From NCBI GenBank assembly GCA_016196515.1, contig JACPXN010000033.1, forward strand, positions 1 through 15,091: DNA of 15,091 bases. The letters are read 5' to 3'. This document shows positions 5,751-12,235 of the stretch, in pieces. A model generated the notes under the pieces. It was not told where the DNA came from. It saw nothing but the letters and a program-made list of their open reading frames with translations, and did no database searches. Position 1 is the first letter of the stretch. Every line of letters starts with the position of its first letter. The translations under genes were made by a program, and so were the position numbers. Origin of the DNA: Candidatus Omnitrophota bacterium (GTDB lineage: Bacteria > Omnitrophota > Gorgyraeia > Zapsychrales > Fredricksoniimonadaceae).

Positions 5751-6935
5751 CTTTTCACCGACGACCCGGCGGCCTTCTTTAGTGCCGGCCCGGTAGGTGT
5801 CAATATAAGCAAGGTCACCGTCCTTTTTATACAAATTCACGACGCCGTTGAGCTGGCCGTTCCTGTAGGTGGATTCGGTCATCAATTCCCCGGTATTATA
5901 ATACGAACGGCTGGGGCCGTTCTCCTGGCCGTTTTCCATGGCCCATTCCTGTTTAACGGCGCCATTCTCATAAAATTCTTTCATGGCCCCGGTCTTCTTG
6001 TCATTCTGAAAATTGACCGTCATCCATAACGCGCCTTCCTGTGAATATTCCTTGGCCAGGCCTTCCTTCAGATTGTTCCTGTAATCCCACTCAACCCATA
6101 TATGGCCATTGTCGTGGAACTCGCGGCATAGCCCGTCTTTTTTCCCATCCATGTATTTGCATTCACTTTTAAGCTTGCCCGTTGGATAATATTCCTTGAC
6201 GATGCCGTCGAACTGGTTGTTCTTGTAAGGCGCCTCGATCAGGACCTTGCCATCCCGGGCGTATTTCTTATTGGTGCCGTCGATATTACCATCCTTGAAA
6301 CTCATCTCCCATTCCGATTGTCCACTGGGATAAAACGTCCTGGAAGCCCCGTCTTTCTGGTCTATCTTATAGGTCCATACCGCGTACAAAGCGCCGTTGG
6401 GGCCGTATTCCTTGGAAACGCCGTCGACATGGTCATCCTCGTAATTGATCTCGTTTTTCAGCGACCCGTCCTCGTTGTACTCGCGGGTCAGACCATTGAG
6501 TTTGCCGTTCTTGAAATTCATGGCCAGTTTCAAATTGCCGTTGGGATAAAAATACTGGTTGAGGCCATTCAAGACATCGTTCTGGTAATTTTCCCAACTC
6601 TTGAGGACCTCGTTTGGATAATACTCCCTGGCTGTCCCCTGCAATTGGCCGTTGGTGAAATTCTTTTCCAGGAACACGGCGCCGTCCTCATAATAGGACT
6701 TAAAAACACCGTTGATCTGCCCGTCCTTGTAGGTGCCCACGTTGATCAGGTTGCCGTTGGGATAATACTCACGCAACGGGCCGTTGAGTTTGCCATTGCG
6801 AAAGGTCTTTTCCGACTTGGGCGCGCCGTTGTCAAAAAATTCTTTGACCAGACCATCAGCTGGCGCGCTTTGCTGGGCATGGGCCGCGCCAACAAATAAC
6901 CCGCAAAATAATACAAACGCAAAAATCCTGTTCAT
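5739..6935 (-). CDS. Exported MORN-2/YwqK-like repeat protein
   Basis: A 398-residue protein with a clear signal peptide (residues 1-20, MNRIFAFVLF then CGLFVGAAHA, likely cleaved after AHA). From residue 28 to 387 it is made of exactly fifteen tandem 24-residue repeats with the pattern G-x-x-[KR]-E-[YF]-Y-x-[ND]-G-x-L, then a Y-x-[ND]-G segment, followed by an 11-residue tail. This is the MORN_2/YwqK ('antitoxin component YwqK' by database habit) architecture. Such repeats form an extended beta structure, and their function is mostly unknown. The ATG at 6935 overlaps the tilS stop as ATGA, so the longer frame to 7007 is rejected. The tail after repeat 15 and the stop codon come from a palindromic repeat, so the original C-terminus may have been altered. 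I expect a periplasmic or outer-membrane-associated location; the partner is unknown. Confidence 0.88.
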   Translation of the reverse strand: MNRIFAFVLFCGLFVGAAHAQQSAPADGLVKEFFDNGAPKSEKTFRNGKLNGPLREYYPNGNLINVGTYKDGQINGVFKSYYEDGAVFLEKNFTNGQLQGTAREYYPNEVLKSWENYQNDVLNGLNQYFYPNGNLKLAMNFKNGKLNGLTREYNEDGSLKNEINYEDDHVDGVSKEYGPNGALYAVWTYKIDQKDGASRTFYPSGQSEWEMSFKDGNIDGTNKKYARDGKVLIEAPYKNNQFDGIVKEYYPTGKLKSECKYMDGKKDGLCREFHDNGHIWVEWDYRNNLKEGLAKEYSQEGALWMTVNFQNDKKTGAMKEFYENGAVKQEWAMENGQENGPSRSYYNTGELMTESTYRNGQLNGVVNLYKKDGDLAYIDTYRAGTKEGRRVVGEKIPR

Positions 6936-7909
6936 AAATGGATTTCTATAAAATCCCTGGTCCTGGTGACAACAACGGACCTGGGCCAATGGACCTCGGC
7001 CCCGCATGGGCCGCCCTTGACCATGTCCTCAACGCCCAGGACATGCGCGCGCGTCAACTGGCGGGTGTCCCCTGCCAGGCGTTCAAAAGCCAAACGCAAT
7101 AAAAGCCGGCGCAGGGACGGATGCGACGCCGTAAAATTTTTAATCCTTATTTTAACCCTTTGGGACGAACTGACAACACTTTCTTTTAAACGCTGCCTGG
7201 CCTGGGCCTCAAGGTAATCATAGTCGTCCAACGCCGTATGGGCCATGTCCACCAAAACCGAATGGATACGGGGATTTAGCCGTGACAGATACGGCATCAA
7301 TTCCAACCGGACCTTGTTGCGCAAATAGACCGGACGGGCATTGGTCTCGTCGACGCAATGGTCCAGTTTATGTTTCCTCAAATAACTCTCAATGGAGGAG
7401 CGCGTGACCCCGATGAGCGGACGGATAAAAGTGACGTCTCCCATCCGGCGTTGGGCCAATATCCCCCGCAAGCCGTAAAGGCCCGTCCCCCTCAATAAAC
7501 GCATCACAACGGTCTCCGCCAGATCGTTGGCGGTATGAGCCAGGACCACGGCCTCGGCCCCTGTGGCCGCGGCCACTTTCGCAAAAAACGCAAAACGCTT
7601 GCGCCGGGCCGCATCCTCCGACAACTTGGGAAAACCAAGATGCCCCCTGCGGTTTGCCACGGTGATGGGGACATTCAAATGCCGGGCTAAGTCCTCGACG
7701 AATTTCTGGTCCCTGTCGGAACTCTTGCGCAATCGATGGTTAAAATGCGCGATATGCAAACGCACGGACAACTCGTGGCGCAGCCGGTGCAGGCAATGGG
7801 CCAAAAACACGGAATCCGCACCGCCTGAAACACCCAGGACGAGCAAACTCCCCGGCTTGACCAAGCCTTCCTTACGGATAAAATTAAGAACTCTACTGGT
7901 CAAATTCAT
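6932..7909 (-). CDS. tilS: tRNA(Ile)-lysidine synthase
   Basis: TilS adds lysine to C34 of the CAU anticodon of tRNA-Ile2 with ATP, changing its identity from Met to Ile and its decoding to AUA. The 325-residue protein has the PP-loop motif SGGADS (28-33), then HIAHFNHRLR, the AEDAARR-like stretch LSEDAARRKRFAFF, and AHTANDLAETVVMRLLRGTGLYGLRGI. A shortened C-terminal domain follows, compared with the E. coli enzyme, similar to other compact TilS proteins. The ATG at 7909 has no clear Shine-Dalgarno sequence, and a 75-base repeat starts 15 bases upstream, so the leader may have been changed by that insertion. It is coupled to the following repeat-protein gene by ATGA. Confidence 0.95.
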   Translation of the reverse strand: MNLTSRVLNFIRKEGLVKPGSLLVLGVSGGADSVFLAHCLHRLRHELSVRLHIAHFNHRLRKSSDRDQKFVEDLARHLNVPITVANRRGHLGFPKLSEDAARRKRFAFFAKVAAATGAEAVVLAHTANDLAETVVMRLLRGTGLYGLRGILAQRRMGDVTFIRPLIGVTRSSIESYLRKHKLDHCVDETNARPVYLRNKVRLELMPYLSRLNPRIHSVLVDMAHTALDDYDYLEAQARQRLKESVVSSSQRVKIRIKNFTASHPSLRRLLLRLAFERLAGDTRQLTRAHVLGVEDMVKGGPCGAEVHWPRSVVVTRTRDFIEIHL

Positions 7910-7924
7910 GGCAAAGAAAACTCG

Positions 7925-7999
7925 TGGTGAGTCCTTCGACGTCGCTTAAGGATGCTTCGAAGGATGCTTAAGCCTGTCGAAGCACCTGTCGAACCATCA
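7925..7999. repeat. Intergenic palindromic repeat, copy 2 (SNase-like/tilS)
   Basis: A 75-base element matching copy 1 (3697-3780): the same TGGTGAGTCCTTCGAC left end, an identical 30-base core (7944-7973), the same CCTGTCGAAGCAC and the same GTCGAACCATCA right end. It lacks nine bases of the right part and differs in the three bases just before the core. As in copy 1, the TGA that opens the element on the minus strand (7999-7997) is the stop codon of the upstream gene. Confidence 0.9.
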
Positions 8000-8527
8000 A
8001 TCGCTTAAGAAACCGCGCTGTTCGCGTTTGGCCTCTTGATAGGCCGCGCGCAGTTCGGCGGCATGCTTGATATTGGGTGGACGGATCTTCAAATAGACGA
8101 ACCCCTGACGCAAAAGTTCCGTATTGGCCATGCGGCCGTCGGGTAGATGAACATACGCAAAACGATGCCCTTGGGGATCGACGGATTCAACATCATATTC
8201 GATCCTGATCTTCTTGCCCTCCATGATCTCCTGGGCATAGGTCAAGGCCTGCTCTTCCAAAGGAATGGTCGCTTCCTCTTTTTCTTCGATGGGAAGACCG
8301 TTTTTGTCGAACTGAACGTATTTTTTGGGAGGCAGACCGGCGGATTCGATGCCGATCAGTTTCAGCCGATGGCCGTCCTCTAAAACCACCAGGTCCGTAT
8401 TGACCACTTTCACGATAAGGCCTTCTTCCTGTTTTTTGGAAAAATGGATCAGGTCATCAACATGCTGGCCCCAAGCCGGAAAAGGGCTGAATAAAAAGAC
8501 CAGGACGAACAGGAATAAATTTAACAT
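7997..8527 (-). CDS. Exported SNase-fold protein, probably non-catalytic
   Basis: The 176-residue product has a signal peptide (about 1-20) and then a staphylococcal-nuclease-like OB domain: EGLIVKVVNTDLVVLEDG, RLKLIGIESAG and, further on, RFAYVHLPDGRMAN and ELLRQGFVYLK. In classical nuclease the active-site residues are Arg35, Glu43 and Arg87. By eye these align with Lys56, Gly64 and His121; calcium ligand Asp40 aligns with Glu61, while Asp21 (Asp45) is kept. The fold is therefore recognisable but catalysis is doubtful. The gene starts 7 bases after the ArnT-like gene with GAGGG just before the ATG, and ends inside the edge of an intergenic repeat. It could be a periplasmic binding or structural OB protein. 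Confidence 0.85.
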   Translation of the reverse strand: MLNLFLFVLVFLFSPFPAWGQHVDDLIHFSKKQEEGLIVKVVNTDLVVLEDGHRLKLIGIESAGLPPKKYVQFDKNGLPIEEKEEATIPLEEQALTYAQEIMEGKKIRIEYDVESVDPQGHRFAYVHLPDGRMANTELLRQGFVYLKIRPPNIKHAAELRAAYQEAKREQRGFLSD

Positions 8528-8534
8528 GGCCCTC

Positions 8535-10166
8535 TTAAGAATTTCCGAGGTATTCCACCGTCAAGACATATTCCAAACCGCAGCGGCCCAAAAGCGCGAC
8601 CTTAAAATGGGCCGGGTCCAGCGTGGACAGCGTATTATACGCGCCTTTTTTCAAAACCGCGTATGTTCGTTTTTGTTCCCTCAGGAATCCCTTCACCTTG
8701 TCCAAAGTATTCAAAATAGGAATGGGATGCGGGCTGAAATAATTGCTGCCGTTGATGTCCATGACAGCGATGTCCTGTCCGGTATAGAAACGCAAACCGC
8801 GGGCCCATGGCTTGCTGGACAAGATCGTCGTTTTGTAAACTCCCTCACGCGGCAAATACTGCGCGGCGCTGTAGGAAGACACATAAGGTTCAATATCGTA
8901 GCGCAGCAGGAAAAGAGCGATCAAAAAAGGCACCCCGATGAGGGCCAGGACCGACAATGCTCTTTTAAGTTTTTCTTTTAAGACCAGGGTCGCGATGCAT
9001 CCTCCCCACGTAATAAAAAGAGCGGACAGGAAATACCCGGGCAAAGGCGACGGCACGTAAGGTTGATACAAATGCCTGCATGCGAGAAAGGCCATGCCTA
9101 AGAGCGCGAACAAACCTGCCATGACCAGCAGCATGACACGGATCCCCCTCTGCCTGCCGATCACGTCCCCGGCCAGCAAAGCCAAAACCGGAAAAACAGG
9201 CAGGATGTAACTGGACAATTTGGAATGGGCGCATTGGAAAATGACAAAGACCACCAAAAACCAGCTCAAAAGGAAATGGTCAAAAACTCCGGGACGGTCT
9301 TTCAACCGTCGGTAAATTCCGGAAAAACCGGCCGCGACAAAAAATGTCCAGGGGAACATGCCCCCCAGGATGGTTGCGGGATAAAAAAACCAGCGGTCAT
9401 TGCCCTTGTGCTCGGCTTCGATGAGGCGGCGCCAATGGTCATTGATGAAAAATTCGTGGATAAAAGCGTTGCCGTATTGGGCGGCCATAAAAACGTACCA
9501 CGGCAAGACCAGAGCCAAGCATAATAAGAAACCGGTCATGACGCGGCGGTCACGCAGCCAATGGAGTTGGCCGCGGTACGTCAAAAATAAAGTGGCCGCC
9601 AGTCCTGGGATCAAGAGCCCCAGCGGCCCCTTGGTCAGGGCCGCCAACGCGGCAAAAAAATAAAATCCGAGGATGCCTTCTCTTATACGGCCGGGCTGGT
9701 CAAAAGCGTAATAAAAAAACAATAAGGAATACAAAATAAAGACCGAAAAGACCATGTCCGTGAATACGGTCTTGGCCAGGGCAAAATAAAATCCGGCGGT
9801 GGCCAGGGCCACGGCGGACCAGAAGGCCCTTTGCTCATCCTTGAAACCAAGACACGCCAGAAAATAAAGTCCCAGAACGCCTAAGCCAGCGAAAACAGCG
9901 GGAAAAAAACGGGCGGCAAAAGGTGTTGGGCCGAAAAATGCAGAGGCGATGTTCAGCAGCCAATAAATGAGAACGGGTTTTTCGAACTGGGGCTGGTCAA
10001 AAATGGTGGGGGTCAGCGCGTCACCTTTGGCCGACATTTCCCGGGCGGTTAGGGAATAAAAAACCTCATCGGGATCTGTCAGAGACAAAGAAGAGTTGCC
10101 GGCAAAATACAAAAACCCGCACAGAACTGATAATATCCAGATATGTCTTAAGGAAATATCGCGCAT
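8535..10166 (-). CDS. ArnT/PMT-family membrane glycosyltransferase
   Basis: This is a 543-residue polytopic membrane protein with about a dozen hydrophobic segments. The N-terminal periplasmic loop after the first helix contains LTDPDEVFYSLTAREM (from residue 29), the DPDE plus basic pattern of GT-C enzymes of the ArnT/GT83 and PMT/GT39 group, which use lipid-linked sugars to modify lipid A or proteins on the outer face of the inner membrane. Further blocks include a QPQFEKPVLIYWL stretch and SRxYLPVFPVLALL-like segments (LSSYILPVFPVLALLAG). The C-terminal soluble part after the last helix contains the short periplasmic domain typical of the family. The acceptor cannot be told from sequence. 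It is the first protein gene after the tRNA-Met gene and is likely read from the same promoter. The ATG at 10166 has only a weak GAAGA upstream. Confidence 0.88.
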   Translation of the reverse strand: MRDISLRHIWILSVLCGFLYFAGNSSLSLTDPDEVFYSLTAREMSAKGDALTPTIFDQPQFEKPVLIYWLLNIASAFFGPTPFAARFFPAVFAGLGVLGLYFLACLGFKDEQRAFWSAVALATAGFYFALAKTVFTDMVFSVFILYSLLFFYYAFDQPGRIREGILGFYFFAALAALTKGPLGLLIPGLAATLFLTYRGQLHWLRDRRVMTGFLLCLALVLPWYVFMAAQYGNAFIHEFFINDHWRRLIEAEHKGNDRWFFYPATILGGMFPWTFFVAAGFSGIYRRLKDRPGVFDHFLLSWFLVVFVIFQCAHSKLSSYILPVFPVLALLAGDVIGRQRGIRVMLLVMAGLFALLGMAFLACRHLYQPYVPSPLPGYFLSALFITWGGCIATLVLKEKLKRALSVLALIGVPFLIALFLLRYDIEPYVSSYSAAQYLPREGVYKTTILSSKPWARGLRFYTGQDIAVMDINGSNYFSPHPIPILNTLDKVKGFLREQKRTYAVLKKGAYNTLSTLDPAHFKVALLGRCGLEYVLTVEYLGNS

Positions 10167-10190
10167 GAAACCGCATTCTTCAAAGTAGAA

Positions 10191-10263
10191 TGGCGGCGAT
10201 AGGATTTAAACCTATGACCTGTCGGGTATGAACCGAATGCTCTATCAGCTGAGCTACGCCGCC
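10191..10263 (-). tRNA. tRNA-Met (CAT anticodon), elongator type
   Basis: The 73-base minus-strand sequence folds as a full cloverleaf: acceptor GGCGGCG/CGCCGCC with G1-C72 paired, D stem GCTC/GAGC, anticodon loop TTCATAC with CAT at 10230-10228, T stem ATAGG/CCTAT and A73 discriminator. No CCA is encoded. The paired G1-C72 end excludes an initiator tRNA. The GGTTCATACCC anticodon arm matches elongator Met tRNAs of Bacillus type rather than tRNA-Ile2. Oddities: a U27/C43 mismatch at the top of the anticodon stem, and A19 with U56 where G19 with C56 is nearly universal. Confidence 0.95.
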
Positions 10264-10287
10264 GAAATTAATTTCTAAAGAAAGTTA

Positions 10288-10316
10288 ATTTTAGACGAGA
10301 AAATAAAGATTAGCAA
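10288..10316 (-). promoter_or_regulatory. Sigma70-type promoter of tRNA-Met
   Basis: On the minus strand TTGCTA (10316-10311) and TAAAAT (10293-10288) are separated by exactly 17 bases. This gives a -35/-10 pair very close to consensus, about 25 bases upstream of the tRNA 5' end. The region is markedly A/T-rich compared with its neighbours. The transcript probably continues into the ArnT-like gene, because no terminator is seen after the tRNA. Confidence 0.8.
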
Positions 10317-10330
10317 GCGTTTTGTAGGGG

Positions 10331-10633
10331 CTAATATGTGAAGAAAATGATGTATAAAAGCACGGCGATGGCCATGCCCGCGAAGAGGTAAAAATCGTTG
10401 AATAAAAAGAAATCGCGGACGCGTTCGGCCGCGGTGTATTCATGGCTCACGTTCTCGCGCGCGACCTGGCCGCTGGCGCCAACCTGCATCACCTCGCTCC
10501 TTTTTAAGCGCAAGAACTGATCCGCGATGCGGTAGGCCTGCAAATGGCCCGCCTCAATGAGGTCCGTGATCTTTTTCTCGGAAACACCCAAAGCCTGGGC
10601 GGATTCCCGGACAGTGATGTATTGACTGCTCAT
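10331..10633 (-). CDS. HTH (excisionase-type) protein with C-terminal membrane helix
   Basis: A 100-residue protein. Residues about 5-53 form a helix-turn-helix domain of the excisionase/MerR-like HTH_17 kind (ITVRESAQALGVSEKK, then ITDLIEAGHLQAYRI and a LRLKRSEV wing). A polar linker follows, then one hydrophobic helix (about 80-98, FYLFAGMAIAVLLYIIFF) at the very C-terminus. This makes it a tail-anchored membrane protein with its HTH in the cytoplasm. The ATG at 10633 overlaps the bactofilin stop as ATGA, so the frame extension to 10660 is rejected. Coupling to a bactofilin that carries the same kind of HTH domain suggests that the two proteins work together at the membrane. The role (DNA tethering, or the HTH used as a protein-binding module) is unknown. 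Confidence 0.85.
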   Translation of the reverse strand: MSSQYITVRESAQALGVSEKKITDLIEAGHLQAYRIADQFLRLKRSEVMQVGASGQVARENVSHEYTAAERVRDFFLFNDFYLFAGMAIAVLLYIIFFTY

Positions 10634-11148
10634 GCTTTGACCTTGGTTGTTGCGGCCCACTGGTCGATCTTGGCCCGCTCAAATTTCCAAGCCTCTCCCT
10701 CTTTGAACGCGGGGATCTTGCCGCCTTGCGCCAATTCCAAAATGGCAGGGACCTCTATTTCCAGATACTGGGCGAGGTCATCGACGTTCAAAAACTCCTC
10801 CGGCATCTGGCAGCGGCCCTGGAACACAGCGCCCTCAACGATATTCAATTTCGGCGTGGCGATGTCCCCGGTCAACACCGACGTGGGCATCAGCACCAGC
10901 ATTTTCTTGGCCAGCACATTGCCCTTGACCCTGCCCGCGACCACAATGTTCTCACCGGTAATATTGGCATCCACCTGGGCGCTGTTTCCGATCGTCAGCG
11001 TGCCCTTGGTCTCCAGACGGCCGGAAAAACGGCCGTTGATCTTTAAATTCACTGGTTCGGAAAAGACCATTTCCCCCTGCATCTGCGCGTTGATTTCAAT
11101 GATCTTTTCCTGCACAACTTCTTTGGTATCGCGGCGGTTAAAGGCCAT
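10630..11148 (-). CDS. Bactofilin with C-terminal HTH_17 domain
   Basis: A 172-residue protein. Residues about 18-115 form a bactofilin (DUF583) beta-helix with the usual short repeating strands (INAQMQGEMVFSEPVNLKING, GTLTIGNSAQVDANITGE, GRVKGNVLAKKM, GDIATPKLNIVEGAVFQG) and the common G-x-C-x-M ending. Bactofilins polymerise into nucleotide-free membrane-associated filaments in shape control and in polar or stalk functions. Unusually, residues 119-165 add a complete excisionase-type helix-turn-helix (FLNVDDLAQYLEIEVPAILE, GKIPAFKEGEAW, FERAKIDQWA). The ATG at 11148 is set by AAGGGGGG 7 bases upstream; the frame extension to 11262 passes through a repeat and is rejected. It is followed with ATGA overlap by another HTH protein with a membrane anchor. 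Confidence 0.9.
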   Translation of the reverse strand: MAFNRRDTKEVVQEKIIEINAQMQGEMVFSEPVNLKINGRFSGRLETKGTLTIGNSAQVDANITGENIVVAGRVKGNVLAKKMLVLMPTSVLTGDIATPKLNIVEGAVFQGRCQMPEEFLNVDDLAQYLEIEVPAILELAQGGKIPAFKEGEAWKFERAKIDQWAATTKVKA

Positions 11149-11165
11149 AGAATTACCCCCCTTGT

Positions 11166-11222
11166 GTACGGGCCGGCTCCTGTGCCGGCCCATCTCGGGC
11201 GGGCGCAGGGGCCCGTCCCTAC
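11166..11222. repeat. GC-rich double-hairpin repeat before the bactofilin gene
   Basis: A 57-base element running from GTACGGGCC to GTCCCTAC. It contains a perfect hairpin with 8-base arms GGGCCGGC (11170-11177) and GCCGGCCC (11184-11191), and next to it a second imperfect hairpin of GGGCGGGC/CCCGTCCC type (about 11197-11219). It occupies most of the tsaD-bactofilin gap, just upstream of the bactofilin Shine-Dalgarno sequence. It looks like one of the GTAGGGRCGGG-type dispersed palindromes of uncultured bacteria. No T-run follows on the minus strand, so it is not a standard terminator. Confidence 0.75.
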
Positions 11223-11251
11223 TAAACAATATACGCCTTCTACAAACACTG

Positions 11252-12226
11252 TCAATGTCCAACGTTCGGTTTCAAATGATAAGCCAATCCGGCGATCATG
11301 GCGGCATTGTCTAAACACAAAGGCAGGGGCGGGATGTGCACGGCAATGCCGAGGCGACGGGACATTTCCTTCAAGCGCCGGCGCAAAGCGGAATTGGCCG
11401 CCACCCCGCCTCCGACGAGCAAATGGCTGACTTTTTTAACGCGGCAGGCTTGAAACGCTTTCTCTGTCAATGCTTCAACAACGCTTTCCTGAAAAGCATA
11501 GGCGACCTTGGCGGCAGAAAAATGCGGCAAGGTGCGATGATCACGCGTGTAATACAAGACCGCGGTCTTGACCCCGCTGAACGAAAAATCAAACGTGCCT
11601 TTTAAAGGCGCCTGGGAAAAACGGATCTCCGATCGGCCGGCCTTTTGCGCCAAACGGTCAATGGCCGGACCGCCCGGATAACCCAATTCCAGAATGCGCG
11701 CCACCTTGTCAAAGGCCTCGCCGGCCGCATCGTCGCGTGTCCGGCCCAATAATTGAAAATGCATGAAATCTTTAATATAAAAAACGCTGGAGTGTCCGCC
11801 GGAAACCACCAAGGCAACGGCTGGCAGGGACGGCTCACCTGACGCCGAATGCCCGGGAAAATTCAGAAAACCGGAATAGGCATGCGCTTGGATATGGTCG
11901 ATCTCGATGAGGGGTTTACGACAGGCCCTGGCCAAAGCACGGGCGAACGACAATCCGACAAGCAATGAACCGACAAGCCCCGGAGACTTAGTCACAGCAA
12001 TGGCATCGAGGTCTTTGAGGGTCACCTTGGCCCTGGATAAAGCACTGCTCACGACGGGTTGTATTCCTTCGATCTGGCGGCGGGACGCGATCTCGGGAAT
12101 GATGCCGCCGAAACGGCCATGCTCCTGCAAACTGGTGGCAACGACGTTGGAACGCACGTCACGTCCGTCAACGACCACGGCGGCCGCGGTTTCGTCGCAT
12201 GATGTTTCAATGCCTAAAATATTCAT
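11252..12226 (-). CDS. tsaD: tRNA N6-adenosine threonylcarbamoyltransferase
   Basis: TsaD transfers the threonylcarbamoyl group to A37 of ANN-decoding tRNAs (t6A) with TsaB, TsaC and TsaE. The 324-residue ASKHA-fold protein starts GIETSCDETAAAVV (residues 5-18), has EIASRRQIEGI, SPGLVGSLLVGLSFA (81-95), the metal-binding pair His111/His115 in HIQAHAYSG, VVSGGHSS, DDAAGEAFDKVARILELGYPGGP, GGGVAANSALRRRL and LCLDNAAMIAG near the end, all typical. It begins 9 bases after the deacetylase stop without a visible Shine-Dalgarno sequence, so coupled translation is likely. Its neighbours are unrelated in pathway. The length is slightly below the usual 335-345, with a short C-terminus. Confidence 0.97.
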   Translation of the reverse strand: MNILGIETSCDETAAAVVVDGRDVRSNVVATSLQEHGRFGGIIPEIASRRQIEGIQPVVSSALSRAKVTLKDLDAIAVTKSPGLVGSLLVGLSFARALARACRKPLIEIDHIQAHAYSGFLNFPGHSASGEPSLPAVALVVSGGHSSVFYIKDFMHFQLLGRTRDDAAGEAFDKVARILELGYPGGPAIDRLAQKAGRSEIRFSQAPLKGTFDFSFSGVKTAVLYYTRDHRTLPHFSAAKVAYAFQESVVEALTEKAFQACRVKKVSHLLVGGGVAANSALRRRLKEMSRRLGIAVHIPPLPLCLDNAAMIAGLAYHLKPNVGH

Positions 12227-12235
12227 ATCGAAATT

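Noticed and set aside
5739..6935. Toxin-antitoxin locus because of YwqK similarity
   Set aside because: The protein carries a signal peptide, and neither neighbour (tilS, ftsH) is a toxin. The repeat family name alone is no evidence for antitoxin function.
10191..10263. tRNA-Ile2 (CAT), the TilS substrate, or initiator tRNA-Met
   Set aside because: The G1-C72 pair excludes an initiator, and the GGTTCATACCC arm matches elongator Met tRNAs better than tRNA-Ile2. Proximity to tilS is probably chance.
11170..11191. Intrinsic terminator after tsaD
   Set aside because: The hairpin is strong, but no T-run follows on the minus strand, and it is better explained as part of a dispersed palindrome.
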